Source: an uncultured Draconibacterium sp. (GTDB taxonomy: Bacteria > Bacteroidota > Bacteroidia > Bacteroidales > Prolixibacteraceae). Taken from it: a stretch of 64,000 nt of DNA. Each line of letters opens with the position of its first letter. The stretch's first letter is position 1. The stretch covers positions 310,001 through 374,000 of the forward strand of contig NZ_OY781365.1 in assembly GCF_963676815.1 (NCBI RefSeq), given 5' to 3'. Shown here one piece after another: positions 49,408-58,472 of the stretch. Position numbers and translations under genes: made by a program. The notes under the pieces were generated by a model that was not told the origin of the DNA, did no database searches, and saw only the letters and a program-made list of their open reading frames with translations.

Positions 49408-50742
49408 ATGAACAGAATAAAATCAATCTTCTTCGTAATTGCAGTAAGTCTTCCGACTTTATTGTTTGCACAAAACAATACGGCAAATAAGACCTGGAGC
49501 CTTAACGATTGTATCGATTACGCATTAACGCAAAACGTTTCGGTGCGCCAGAGCATTTTGGCCAATGCGTCGAACGAACTCAACAAAAATCAGGCGAAAG
49601 CCAACAAACTCCCTTCGTTAAGCGCTTCTGCGCGCCAGAATTTTAGTTGGTCGAAATCAGAAGATCTGCTTACCGGCGATTCTGATTTTTCGGGAAACAA
49701 CAATACTAGTTACGGATTAAATTCGAGCATTACCATTTACAATGCACAACGTTTGAATAATTTGATTAAGCAGGCCGAGCTGGATATGCAAAGCGGAATT
49801 TACGATTCGGAAACCATTAAAGAGTCGATCTCGCTGAGCATTTTAAATGCCTTTTTGCAGGTTGTATTTTTAGAGGAGAATGTAAAAAATGCACAAAACC
49901 AACTGGATGCCACAACAGAGCAACTCAATCTGTCGGAAGCCCGATTACAATCCGGAATTATTTCGCGCTCCGATTACCTGCAGGTAAAGTCGCAGTTGGC
50001 AAACGAGAAGCTGAGTCTTGCCAATGCACAAAGCAACTTTGCCATTTCGAAAGTTAGCCTGATGCAGTTAATGGAGCTACCAGTTGATGAAAACTTTGAG
50101 GTGCTACGTCCGAACCTGGAGGAATTGGCGAATGAAAATCTAACTCCGGTTGCCGCAGATGTTTATGCTACTGCACTGGCCATTAAACCACAAATTAAAA
50201 GTGCCGAGTACCAAAAAGAAAGTGCCGCACTGAATGAAAAAATTGCTGCCGCCGGTTTTTATCCAACCATCAGTGCCGATGCAGGATTATCAACCGGCTA
50301 TTCAAGCTACAATTCATCTAATTATTTCGGACAACTTGGCGATCAGTTTACGCCATCAGTTGGAGTTTCTGTATCCATTCCTATTTTCCAGAAAAAGCAG
50401 ATTAAAACAAGCGTAGCCCAGGCAAAAATTGGTTACAGCAATGCCGAATTGCTGGAAATAGATACAAAAAACCAATTACGCAAAGAAATTGAACAAGCTT
50501 GTGTAGATGTACTGTCGGCACAGATTGAGTTTGAAGCCAACCAGGAAAGTTATTCTTCTTACGAGGAATCGTACCAACTGGCACAGGAAAAATTCAATAA
50601 CGGACTGATCAACTCCGTAGATTTTCTTTTCGAGCGCAATAACCTGATCACAGCCGAAAGTCAGTTGTTGCAATCAAAATTCAACCTGATATTCAGCTAT
50701 AAGATACTTGATTTCTATCAGGGCAATCCAATCACTTTATAA
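49408..50742 (+). CDS. TolC-family outer-membrane efflux protein
   Basis: This 444-residue protein has a signal peptide (ending LPTLLFAQNN) and two outer-membrane-efflux repeats (about 30-215 and 240-435) rich in long coiled helices: LNDCIDYALTQNVSVRQSIL near the start and FNNGLINSVDFLFERNNLI near the end. It forms the outer-membrane exit duct for the MacA-like adaptor and MacB-like ABC transporter encoded immediately downstream (26 bp gap). The substrate could be an antibiotic, a peptide or a lipid. The ATG at 49408 is the first in frame. Confidence 0.94.
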   Translation: MNRIKSIFFVIAVSLPTLLFAQNNTANKTWSLNDCIDYALTQNVSVRQSILANASNELNKNQAKANKLPSLSASARQNFSWSKSEDLLTGDSDFSGNNNTSYGLNSSITIYNAQRLNNLIKQAELDMQSGIYDSETIKESISLSILNAFLQVVFLEENVKNAQNQLDATTEQLNLSEARLQSGIISRSDYLQVKSQLANEKLSLANAQSNFAISKVSLMQLMELPVDENFEVLRPNLEELANENLTPVAADVYATALAIKPQIKSAEYQKESAALNEKIAAAGFYPTISADAGLSTGYSSYNSSNYFGQLGDQFTPSVGVSVSIPIFQKKQIKTSVAQAKIGYSNAELLEIDTKNQLRKEIEQACVDVLSAQIEFEANQESYSSYEESYQLAQEKFNNGLINSVDFLFERNNLITAESQLLQSKFNLIFSYKILDFYQGNPITL

Positions 50743-50768
50743 ACCGAAACAATTAAAATCAAAATATC

Positions 50769-51995
50769 ATGAAAAAGAAAACAATCATCATTATCGCATT
50801 ACTGCTTGTCGTTCTGGTATCGGCAGCACTGGTTTTAAAACCGAACAAGGTTGATGTAAGTCAGATCGATATTCAAACAGCAAAAGCAGGAAAAGGAAAC
50901 ATTAGCAATGTTGTGGAATCAACCGGGACACTGGAAGCAATCACAACTGTTGAGGTGGGTACTCAGGTTTCGGGAATAGTTGATGAACTTTTTGTTGACT
51001 ACAACTCATACGTAAAAAAAGGCCAGTTGCTGGCTAAAATCGATACCACAAACCTGGCAGCGCAGTTGGAGCAAAGTCAGGCAACACTAGACAATGCAAA
51101 AGCCGAACTCGATTACCAGCAAGCTACCTACAACCGTATGGCACCGCTGAACGATAAACAATTGATCTCTCAAACTGATTTCGACCAGTTGGTTTACAAT
51201 TTAAACAAAGCAAAAGCCAGTTACAACAATGCCATGGCGCAACACAAACGCAACCAGATTAATCTGGATTATGCGTTGATCTACTCGCCTATCGACGGAG
51301 TTGTTTTGAACAAAGAGGTTGAAGAAGGACAGACTGTTGCAGCAAGTTTTAACACGCCTACCCTTTTTACCATTGCCAACGACCTTACGCAAATGCAGGT
51401 TGAGGCCGATATTGATGAAGCCGACATCGGTCATATTAAAGAAGGACAACGTGTTGAATTTACCGTTGATGCATATCCTGAGACCATTTTTGAAGGAGAA
51501 GTTACACAATTGCGCTGGGAACCGACAGTTACAAACAATGTAGTAACCTATACCATTATTGTAGATGCGCCAAACCCGGATTACAAACTGATGCCGGGAA
51601 TGACTGCCACCATTCAGGTTTATGTTTTGGAGAAAAACGATATCCTGGTAGTTCCTAGTAAAGCGCTGCGTTTTACTCCTGACCAAAAATTAATGGCAAG
51701 CTACATGAGCCAACAGACTAAACCTGAAATGCCGGAAGGACAAACACCTCCGGAAATGGGGAGTATACCACAACAGGCTCCGAGTGATGCAACTATGGTT
51801 TGGGTAAAAGAAGGAACCAACATCCACCCTGTTCCGGTTAAAATTGGATTGAACGATGATATTAACGCAGAAATTCTTTCGGGCGTAAAAAGCGGTCAAG
51901 AAGTTGTGCTGAGCATGGAGCAAAAAGGAGCAAATGAAACTGCAGCCCGATCAGGTGGCAATCCATTTATGCCAGGCCCTCCGGGAAGAAGATAG
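50769..51995 (+). CDS. MacA-like periplasmic adaptor (membrane fusion protein)
   Basis: This 408-residue protein has one N-terminal membrane anchor (TIIIIALLLVVLVSAALVL), a barrel-sandwich lipoyl-like domain (TTVEVGTQVSGIVDELFVD), a helical hairpin (about 95-150) and a beta barrel (VEADIDEADIGHIKEGQRVE). Its C-terminus is Pro/Gly/Met-rich and low complexity (residues about 305-330 and 395-408). It couples the MacB-like transporter to TolC. It sits between the two genes expected for that complex. It is followed by a 104-bp gap that contains a repeat element. Confidence 0.93.
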   Translation: MKKKTIIIIALLLVVLVSAALVLKPNKVDVSQIDIQTAKAGKGNISNVVESTGTLEAITTVEVGTQVSGIVDELFVDYNSYVKKGQLLAKIDTTNLAAQLEQSQATLDNAKAELDYQQATYNRMAPLNDKQLISQTDFDQLVYNLNKAKASYNNAMAQHKRNQINLDYALIYSPIDGVVLNKEVEEGQTVAASFNTPTLFTIANDLTQMQVEADIDEADIGHIKEGQRVEFTVDAYPETIFEGEVTQLRWEPTVTNNVVTYTIIVDAPNPDYKLMPGMTATIQVYVLEKNDILVVPSKALRFTPDQKLMASYMSQQTKPEMPEGQTPPEMGSIPQQAPSDATMVWVKEGTNIHPVPVKIGLNDDINAEILSGVKSGQEVVLSMEQKGANETAARSGGNPFMPGPPGRR

Positions 51996-52099
51996 AAACA
52001 CGTAGCGAGTCACTAGACACGAGTTACGAGTATCAAGTTGAGCGAAGCGAAATCCCGACCGTTAGCGTCGGGGCATCCAGTATCTAAAACGAAAAAAAA
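51996..52099. repeat. small REP-like repetitive element between macA-like and macB-like genes
   Basis: The gap contains CGAGT words in near-direct repeat (52001-52030) and a 6-bp hairpin: CCCGAC at 52054-52059, loop CGTTAGC, GTCGGG at 52067-52072. The stretch around the hairpin is GC-rich compared with its surroundings and looks like a dispersed intergenic palindromic element of Bacteroidota. Only one copy was noticed in the window. Confidence 0.5.
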
Positions 52100-52852
52100 A
52101 TGAGTAAAGCAATTATAAAAGTATCAGAACTGCGAAAAGACTATCATGTGGGTGAAATGACTGTACATGCGCTTCGCGGAGTTGATATGGAAATATACGA
52201 AGGAGACTTTGCCGCAATTATGGGAACCAGTGGTTCAGGAAAATCCACCATGCTAAACATCCTTGGCTGTCTCGACAAACCAACTTATGGCGAATACCAG
52301 CTGGACGGAGTGAACATGGGCACAATGAATAAAAACCAGCTGGCAGGACTGCGCAACAACAAACTGGGATTTATATTTCAGTCGTACAATTTGTTGCCGC
52401 GAACAACGGCTCTGGAGAACGTGGAGTTACCGCTTTTCTATAATTCAAAAGTTAAGACCAAAGAACGGAAAGAACGTGCCATGCACGCGCTTGAGCAGGT
52501 TGGATTGGCGGACCGAATGGATCACATGCCCAACCAGTTATCAGGTGGACAACAGCAACGTGTGGCAATCGCCCGCTCGCTGGTAAACGACCCGGTGGTT
52601 ATCCTTGCCGACGAAGCAACGGGAAACCTTGACACCCGCACTTCTTACGAAATCATGGAACTGTTTCAACGATTGAACGACAACGGTAAAACTATTGTGT
52701 TTGTTACGCACGAATCGGACATTGCCCGTTTTATGAAACGTAACATCGTTTTCCGCGATGGTAGAATACAAAAAGAATCGGCAGTAACCGATCGTTTTAA
52801 TGCTACCCAGTTGATCGGGGCACTTCCGGTAGATGAAGATTATGAATCTTAA
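52100..52852 (+). CDS. MacB/LolD-type ABC transporter ATPase
   Basis: This 250-residue nucleotide-binding subunit has all motifs: Walker A GTSGSGKST (about 41-49), Q-loop FQSYNLLP, signature LSGGQQQR, Walker B VILADEATGNLD and the H-loop VTHE. The MLNILGCLDKPTYGEYQLDG segment is typical of the MacB/LolD/FtsE family. It powers the permease gene that follows 12 bp downstream. The gene lies in the tolC-macA-macB-type cluster, so it probably serves outward transport or envelope lipoprotein/peptide handling. Confidence 0.95.
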   Translation: MSKAIIKVSELRKDYHVGEMTVHALRGVDMEIYEGDFAAIMGTSGSGKSTMLNILGCLDKPTYGEYQLDGVNMGTMNKNQLAGLRNNKLGFIFQSYNLLPRTTALENVELPLFYNSKVKTKERKERAMHALEQVGLADRMDHMPNQLSGGQQQRVAIARSLVNDPVVILADEATGNLDTRTSYEIMELFQRLNDNGKTIVFVTHESDIARFMKRNIVFRDGRIQKESAVTDRFNATQLIGALPVDEDYES

Positions 52853-52864
52853 AAACAGCGAAAA

Positions 52865-54085
52865 ATGAACTACGCAAATCTCACAAAAATAGCAACCACT
52901 GCACTGAAACGAAACAAGTTCAGAGCGATATTAACCATGCTTGGTATTATTATCGGTGTTGGTTCGGTAATCGCGATGCTTTCCATTGGTGAATCATCAA
53001 AGCAGAGTATCCGCGAAGAAATGTCGGATATGGGAACCAATATGATTTTTGTAATGCCGGGTCAGCAACGTCGTGGCGGTGTTATGATGGGGAACTCAAA
53101 TACAAAATCGTTGACACTAAAAGATATTGAGGCACTAAGAAAAGAAGCGAAAAACATTACCGAAGTATCGCCACAGGTAAGCACCAGCGGACAGGCAGTT
53201 AATGGCAACAATAACTGGCCAACAACAATTTATGGTGTTGATGCTCCGTACCTTGACATCCGAAAATATGAATTGGAAGATGGCCGGATTTTTACTGAGA
53301 AGGAAATAAAATCGTTGGCAAAAGTCTGTATTGTTGGACAAACAGTAGTTGAAAATGTTTTCAACGAGAGTGTCGATCCGATCGGACAAACCATTCGTTT
53401 TGGCGGCATTCCTCTAAAAGTAATCGGCGTTTTAAAAGAGAAAGGTGAAAACGGCATGGGAATGGACCAGGATGATATGATCCTTGCACCGTACACATCC
53501 GTTCAGCGACGCATGTTGGCAATTACGCACATTCAATCGATTTATGCCTCGGCAGTAAGTGAAGAACAATCGGATGCAGCCATCGCAGAAATTGAAACGA
53601 TTTTACGACAACAGCATAAATTAAAAGAAGGCGACGACGATGATTTCCAGGTACGTTCGCAAGCCGAAATGGTGGAAATGGTGTCGTCGGTTACCGATAT
53701 GCTAACCTTGCTTTTAGGAGCGGTAGCAGGAATCTCACTATTGGTTGGTGGTATCGGAATTATGAATATCATGTTTGTTTCAGTAACTGAACGAACCAAA
53801 GAAATCGGACTGCGCATGTCGGTTGGCGGACGAGGATTTGACATTATGATGCAATTCCTGATTGAAGCAGTTTTGCTAAGTATTTTAGGAGGTATTATCG
53901 GAATCATATTTGGTACAGCACTGTCCTATTTGGCATCCTTTGCATTAGATATGCCATTTGTTGTTGACACGCAGGCTGTTGGACTCTCCTTCCTAGTTTG
54001 TAGTGTAATCGGTATATTTTTCGGCTGGTACCCGGCACGAAAAGCGGCAAACCTCGATCCAATTGATGCAGTACGACACGAATAA
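52865..54085 (+). CDS. MacB/FtsX-family ABC permease
   Basis: This 406-residue permease has four membrane segments: one near the N-terminus (ILTMLGIIIGVGSVIAML) and three in the C-terminal FtsX domain (about 280-400). The periplasmic MacB core is about 45-275, and GGIGIMNIMFVSVTERTKEI is the family hallmark. It completes the TolC/MacA/MacB tripartite set. The gene begins 12 bp after the ATPase gene and ends before a strong hairpin. Confidence 0.94.
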   Translation: MNYANLTKIATTALKRNKFRAILTMLGIIIGVGSVIAMLSIGESSKQSIREEMSDMGTNMIFVMPGQQRRGGVMMGNSNTKSLTLKDIEALRKEAKNITEVSPQVSTSGQAVNGNNNWPTTIYGVDAPYLDIRKYELEDGRIFTEKEIKSLAKVCIVGQTVVENVFNESVDPIGQTIRFGGIPLKVIGVLKEKGENGMGMDQDDMILAPYTSVQRRMLAITHIQSIYASAVSEEQSDAAIAEIETILRQQHKLKEGDDDDFQVRSQAEMVEMVSSVTDMLTLLLGAVAGISLLVGGIGIMNIMFVSVTERTKEIGLRMSVGGRGFDIMMQFLIEAVLLSILGGIIGIIFGTALSYLASFALDMPFVVDTQAVGLSFLVCSVIGIFFGWYPARKAANLDPIDAVRHE

Positions 54086-54089
54086 ACAT

Positions 54090-54128
54090 AAAACCAAAAT
54101 TCACAAACTAGTAGTGAGTTTTGGTTTT
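54090..54128 (+). terminator. hairpin terminator after the macB-like permease
   Basis: AAAACCAAAATTCAC at 54090-54104 pairs with GTGAGTTTTGGTTTT at 54114-54128 (one G-T pair) around a 9-nt loop. The right arm ends in TTTT and more T follow a few nt on. The stem is A/T-symmetric, so it could act in either direction. Confidence 0.7.
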
Positions 54129-54133
54129 AATTT

Positions 54134-54141
54134 TAACTTTG
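54134..54141 (+). promoter_or_regulatory. candidate -7 element of the lytS-like gene
   Basis: TAACTTTG is a full match to TAnnTTTG, about 17 nt upstream of the ATG at 54158. It would give the sensor-regulator pair its own promoter, separated from macB by the hairpin terminator. No -33 TTG at good spacing. Confidence 0.4.
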
Positions 54142-54157
54142 TTGAAAACCACTAAGA

Positions 54158-55246
54158 ATGAACAAACTTCGGGCAAAACGACACAGACTTCCAATAATAA
54201 TGCACCTGCTGGTGTGGCTGGTTCTGATTATTCTACCGCAAATTATAATAAGCCGCTACTCAGGAAATAACAATTTTATTGCCTGGGGTTTTTACGTAAA
54301 TGCTTTTATTATTGGCGTTATTTTTTACATCAACTACTTCTGGCTGGTTCCAAAGTTTTATATGAACCATAAAAAGGCCTTGTTTTTTGTACTGGCAATA
54401 GTGGTGGTCGTTAGCTTTTATTTTGTTCTTGATTACTCCAACGAGATTTTCCATAATCCCGATCGCAACAGAAGAGTTACTGAATCGATTGAACGAGAAT
54501 CCCGTCGTGAATCACGGTTTCAGCGACCTCCCTTTAAACTGATGCAAATTTACGGCTACAGCCTGCTCTCAATTGTTATTGTTGGTTTTTCTATCGGGTT
54601 ACGAGCTATCGAACAATACACAGCCAGCGAAAAACGCCAAAAGGAACTGGAAAAAGAAAAGCTGAACTCGGAACTTGCGTTTCTGAAAAACCAGGTAAGC
54701 CCGCATTTCTTCTTTAATACGCTGAATAATATTTATTCGATGGTAGCCATTAATACCGACGATGCACAGGCATCAATTCTAAAACTTTCGAAATTGATGC
54801 GCTATCTTTTATACGAGTCGGAACATGGAGAAACGATGCTTTCTGCCGAAGTTGAATTTATGCGTAATTACATTGATTTGATGCAGCTTCGTGTTTCACA
54901 AAAGGTCGATATTCAGATTGATTTACCTGACAACCAAAACGACCTGAAAATACCGCCATTGCTTTTTATTCCGTTTATTGAAAACGCTTTTAAACATGGC
55001 ATCAGTTACCGCGACAAGTCGTTTATAAAGGTGGAAATGAAAACTGAGGCTGAAAAGGTATTTTTCATGTGTGAGAACAGTGTGGCCAAAGAAAAAGCAG
55101 AAAAGCGGGATGAGAACCATTCAGGCATCGGGTTGGAAAATGTGAAAAAAAGGCTCAACTTGTTGTTTCCCGGAAAATACGATTTAAACATCGATTCCTC
55201 TCAGGAAGTATTTAGTGTAAAACTTGAAATTGATACTGCCAAATGA
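54158..55246 (+). CDS. LytS-type membrane sensor histidine kinase
   Basis: This 362-residue protein has four N-terminal membrane segments (about 8-150, including IIMHLLVWLVLIILPQIIIS), then a HisKA-5TM-like kinase region with FLKNQVSPHFFFNTLNNIYS (phosphoacceptor histidine near 188) and a HATPase with PPLLFIPFIENAFKHGISY and GIGLENVKKRLNLLF. It has no extracellular sensor domain, as expected for this class. It overlaps the LytTR regulator gene by 4 bp (ATGA). The position next to the TolC-MacAB cluster suggests that it controls export or envelope stress. Confidence 0.94.
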   Translation: MNKLRAKRHRLPIIMHLLVWLVLIILPQIIISRYSGNNNFIAWGFYVNAFIIGVIFYINYFWLVPKFYMNHKKALFFVLAIVVVVSFYFVLDYSNEIFHNPDRNRRVTESIERESRRESRFQRPPFKLMQIYGYSLLSIVIVGFSIGLRAIEQYTASEKRQKELEKEKLNSELAFLKNQVSPHFFFNTLNNIYSMVAINTDDAQASILKLSKLMRYLLYESEHGETMLSAEVEFMRNYIDLMQLRVSQKVDIQIDLPDNQNDLKIPPLLFIPFIENAFKHGISYRDKSFIKVEMKTEAEKVFFMCENSVAKEKAEKRDENHSGIGLENVKKRLNLLFPGKYDLNIDSSQEVFSVKLEIDTAK

Positions 55247-55962
55247 TACGAACCATTGCCATCGACGACGAACCTCTTGCTCTTCAGCTGGTAACTTCTT
55301 ACGTGGATAAAACACCAACACTCGAATTAGCTGGTGCTTTTGATAACCCGATCGATGCGATGGAATTTCTCGATCAGAATGAGGTGGATCTAATTTTTCT
55401 GGACATTGAAATGCCCGATTTAAACGGCCTGGAATTCACCCGAATTCTTACCAACAAACCCAAAATTATTTTTACAACAGCCTACGAAAAATACGCCCTT
55501 CAAGGTTTTAAACTCGACGCCATCGATTACCTTTTAAAACCATTCAGCTACGAAGAGTTTTACAAAGCCGCCGAAAAAGCAAAAAAACAAATTGGTTACG
55601 AACGCGCTGGGCAAAAAAGCGACGAAGTGGATTCAAATCACGAATTTCTGTTCCTGAAATCAGAATACAAAATCCGCCGCATCAACTTTAACGACATCAT
55701 CTACATTGAAGGATTGAAAGATTACGTGAAGATTTTTCTAAAGGACGAAACAAAACCGATTATGTCATTAAGTTCTCTAAAAGCACTGGAAACGAAACTT
55801 CCGGAAGCAAAATTTATGCGTGTTCACCGTTCGTTTATCGTAAACCTCGAAAAAATCGATACCATCGAACGCAGCCGGATTGTTTTTGGCAAAGTTTATA
55901 TCCCGGTTAGCGAGCAGTACAAGGAAGGTTTCAATAACTTTATAAAGAATAATTTTCTGTAG
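55243..55962 (+). CDS. LytTR-family response regulator
   Basis: This 239-residue protein has a receiver domain (about 1-115) with the acidic pocket IDDEPLA, the phosphoacceptor aspartate in LIFLDIEMPDLNG (near 54) and the lysine in YLLKPFS, followed by a LytTR DNA-binding domain (about 135-235, KSEYKIRRINFNDIIYIEGL and MRVHRSFIVNLEKI). It is the partner of the LytS-like kinase, with the start codon overlapping the kinase stop. LytTR regulators bind short imperfect direct repeats near promoters; none was identified here. Confidence 0.95.
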   Translation: MIRTIAIDDEPLALQLVTSYVDKTPTLELAGAFDNPIDAMEFLDQNEVDLIFLDIEMPDLNGLEFTRILTNKPKIIFTTAYEKYALQGFKLDAIDYLLKPFSYEEFYKAAEKAKKQIGYERAGQKSDEVDSNHEFLFLKSEYKIRRINFNDIIYIEGLKDYVKIFLKDETKPIMSLSSLKALETKLPEAKFMRVHRSFIVNLEKIDTIERSRIVFGKVYIPVSEQYKEGFNNFIKNNFL

Positions 55963-56215
55963 TAGGCTATATTCAAATAGAAACCATACAAATTCTGTTA
56001 TCTTTTTAAAATACCTCCTTTCTGGTTACCAAATAGATGTATTTGTACCTTTCGTTATTACTATTTTTATTACCGGGAAGAATTTTGACAAAAAATCAAC
56101 ATTTCGGAAGAATCATACACATGATTTATAACAATACAAACAATCATTATATAACTTAAATAAAAAGATTTCTATCTTGTTCCACTCAATTTGAATTTAA
56201 ACACTGCCATTATTT

Positions 56216-57010
56216 ATGTCACAATTTCTATCTGCGATACAGCAATTTGATTCTATTTCATTAAGTCAGATGGACAGCGTGGCTTTACTCAACCGTTTCG
56301 ATGTAAAATATCAACTTCCGGAAAGCAAACTGATCGAGGTGTTGCAATCAATTATAAAGCAATATTATATCCTTGAAATTAACCAAAGCCGAATACATAA
56401 TTACAACACCATATATTACGATACCACCGAAGATTCGATGTACACCAGTCACCACAACGGGAAATTAAACCGTTTAAAAATACGCAAACGCAAGTACACC
56501 GATTCGGGTCTGGCATTTTTGGAAATAAAGCGGAAAAACAACAAAAGAAAAACGAAAAAGCTGCGAATGGTTGCCGAAAATGATAATGAATTATTTACCA
56601 GCAACGAGCTCGATTTTTTAAAACAGAATACCAATTTTGACTTTAAGCTATCAAACAGCACTTTGCCCGTCAAAAACACCAACTCGTTTAAACGCATTAC
56701 ACTGGTAAACAAAGATTTATCAGAACGATGCACGATAGATATTAATGTAACCTCTTTTTCAAAAAATAAAAGGGTGGAATTAAATTCGATGGCTATTGTT
56801 GAGGTAAAACAAAGTAGCCTGATGGCAAAAACGTGTTTAACCCAAAAACTAAAAACGATTGGAGCTCAGCAACAAGGCTTTAGTAAGTATTGCATTGGCA
56901 GAGCTTTTCTCGAACCCGATTTAAAACAAAACCTGTTTAAAGAAAAACTCAATGCTTTAAAAAAAGAATTTAACGGTAATATCCGTTTAATTTCGGTAAC
57001 CAATTTATAA
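56216..57010 (+). CDS. VTC-domain protein (polyphosphate polymerase-like)
   Basis: This 264-residue cytoplasmic protein has the VTC fold: NRFDVKYQLPESKL, YNTIYYDTTEDSMYTSHHNG, NRLKIRKRKYTD (basic strand), FLEIKRKNNKRKTKK and a later strand with AIVEVKQSS. The positively charged tunnel residues match polyphosphate polymerases of the VTC4 type. The 205-bp region before it has only a weak promoter-like TATCTTG at 56173-56179. It sits 19 bp before the DUF4956 gene; the trio is probably an operon. Confidence 0.85.
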   Translation: MSQFLSAIQQFDSISLSQMDSVALLNRFDVKYQLPESKLIEVLQSIIKQYYILEINQSRIHNYNTIYYDTTEDSMYTSHHNGKLNRLKIRKRKYTDSGLAFLEIKRKNNKRKTKKLRMVAENDNELFTSNELDFLKQNTNFDFKLSNSTLPVKNTNSFKRITLVNKDLSERCTIDINVTSFSKNKRVELNSMAIVEVKQSSLMAKTCLTQKLKTIGAQQQGFSKYCIGRAFLEPDLKQNLFKEKLNALKKEFNGNIRLISVTNL

Positions 57011-57029
57011 TCAACTTTTAACAACTGCT

Positions 57030-57695
57030 ATGGATCAAATTCAAGACTCAATTATAAAAGAACCGCTCAGATGGCTTGATATAAAAGTTATCAATCCTGA
57101 GGATTTTACTGAACTTGTTGTTCGATTTCTACTCAATTTGCTGGTAACATTTATTGTAGTAAACTACATCTATTCAAAAAACAGCAACCGTAAAGATTTC
57201 TATTTCAGCTATTTTTCAATAAGCATTACAATTTTTGTACTTTGCTTTTTGCTCGAAAGCGTGAAACTTGAGTTGGGATTTGCATTGGGCCTTTTTGCCA
57301 TTTTTGGCATTATTCGCTACCGCACCGACCCCATTCCAATTAAAGAAATGACCTACCTTTTTGTAATTATTGGCATTTCGGTTATTAATGCTTTATCCAA
57401 TAAAAAAGTTAGCCATGTTGAGCTTATTTTTACCAATACTGCCATAATTCTTACCATGTGGATTTTGGAAAAAATACTGCATTTAAAACAAGAGATCTGC
57501 CTGATTATTAACTATGAAAACATTGAAAACATAAACATTCAGAAGAAAGCAGAACTTTATGCAGATATACAAGAACGCACAGGAATAAAAATTAAACGTA
57601 TTGAAATAGAAGAAATTAACTACCTGCGCGATGTGGCAAAAATCAGAGTATATCACGACATTAATGATAATAACGGGGAAACCAATACTTTTTGA
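57030..57695 (+). CDS. DUF4956 family membrane protein
   Basis: This 221-residue protein has about four membrane segments (about 25-50, 55-80, 85-130 and 135-155) and the family signature GIIRYRTDPIPIKEMTYLF, followed by a cytoplasmic tail (about 160-221). VTC and DUF4956 genes are commonly neighbours in bacteria, so a joint role in polymer synthesis or export is likely, though unproven. Its stop is 2 nt upstream of the ATG of the next gene. Confidence 0.9.
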   Translation: MDQIQDSIIKEPLRWLDIKVINPEDFTELVVRFLLNLLVTFIVVNYIYSKNSNRKDFYFSYFSISITIFVLCFLLESVKLELGFALGLFAIFGIIRYRTDPIPIKEMTYLFVIIGISVINALSNKKVSHVELIFTNTAIILTMWILEKILHLKQEICLIINYENIENINIQKKAELYADIQERTGIKIKRIEIEEINYLRDVAKIRVYHDINDNNGETNTF

Positions 57696-57697
57696 GA

Positions 57698-58321
57698 ATG
57701 AAAAAATTAATTCTGTTACTTAGTATTTCATTTATCGGCTTTCAGGCTTTTTCGCAACGTACCTGGTTTGATGCTGAGTTTTCGACCGAAATTGTAAATA
57801 ACCTTGAACTTTCTGTGGCTCCTGAACTTCGTTTCAAAGAAGAATTTGAGCTAAACGAGTACTTTCTGCAAACAGCACTTGAATACCAATTCAATAAATA
57901 TTTTTCCTTAGCAGCCGGTTATCGTTATGGCTATAACATCAACGGCGACGACGAACATCAATCTTTCGGTCGTTTTCATCTTGATGCTAAAACCAATGTT
58001 AAATGGAATAATTTGCAGCCAAAATTCAGGTTGCGTTTTACCAATGCCGACGACTTTTCGGATGAAAACGAAAATTACCTTCGTTACAAGTTTGAGTTAG
58101 AATATAAAATAAAAAAACTCGATCTTGAACCGTATGTTTTGGCTGAATGGTATCACGATTTGGATTTGAAAGAAATTAGCAAGTCGAGGTATGAAAGCGG
58201 TATGATGTACAAAATAAACAAACACCACAAAATTGGGGTGTATTACCGTTTAAACCACTACTTAAACAGTGATAAAAACAACCGAAATATTGTTGGATTA
58301 TCGTATAAATTTAAACTGTAA
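57698..58321 (+). CDS. DUF2490-like exported beta-barrel protein
   Basis: This 207-residue protein has a signal peptide (MKKLILLLSISFIGFQAFSQ) and then alternating aromatic strands (FSLAAGYRYGYNINGDDEHQ, LRYKFELEYKIKKLDLEPY, HHKIGVYYRLNHYLNSDKNN) ending in YKFKL, the pattern of small outer-membrane beta barrels and of DUF2490. I prefer the ATG at 57698, 2 nt after the upstream stop; the earlier TTG at 57692 is inside the previous gene. A barrel encoded with VTC and DUF4956 genes could connect the polymer pathway to the outer membrane. A terminator follows. Confidence 0.8.
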   Translation: MKKLILLLSISFIGFQAFSQRTWFDAEFSTEIVNNLELSVAPELRFKEEFELNEYFLQTALEYQFNKYFSLAAGYRYGYNINGDDEHQSFGRFHLDAKTNVKWNNLQPKFRLRFTNADDFSDENENYLRYKFELEYKIKKLDLEPYVLAEWYHDLDLKEISKSRYESGMMYKINKHHKIGVYYRLNHYLNSDKNNRNIVGLSYKFKL

Positions 58322-58344
58322 AAAACATATTTATAAATTTACGA

Positions 58345-58368
58345 GGGAGGCAATGCCTCCTTTTTTTT
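58345..58368 (+). terminator. rho-independent terminator after the DUF2490 gene
   Basis: GGAGGCA at 58346-58352 pairs with TGCCTCC at 58354-58360, followed by eight T (58361-58368), about 25 nt past the stop codon. A classic intrinsic terminator. Confidence 0.9.
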
Positions 58369-58421
58369 GCCTCAACCTGCCAAATAAATAGTACGAAAAA
58401 GTGTGCCCAAAACTGAATCTA

Positions 58422-58455
58422 TTTTGATTTTGTCTAAATAAAAATTGTAATTTTG
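58422..58455 (+). promoter_or_regulatory. candidate promoter of the hemerythrin/LuxR operon
   Basis: TTTTG at 58422-58426 and TAATTTTG at 58448-58455 are 21 nt apart, close to the Bacteroidota TTG / TAnnTTTG arrangement. The predicted start site would be 10-20 nt before the ATG at 58473, so the leader is very short. Confidence 0.55.
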
Positions 58456-58472
58456 CCCTCAAATAATTGTCC

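Noticed and set aside
51201..51686. Minus-strand frame of 161 residues inside the adaptor gene
   Set aside because: It is a shadow of the MacA-like gene, without domain or start support.
55963..56215. Possible small gene or RNA between the LytTR and VTC genes
   Set aside because: No convincing frame, start or structured RNA was seen in this AT-rich gap; only a weak TATCTTG at 56173-56179.
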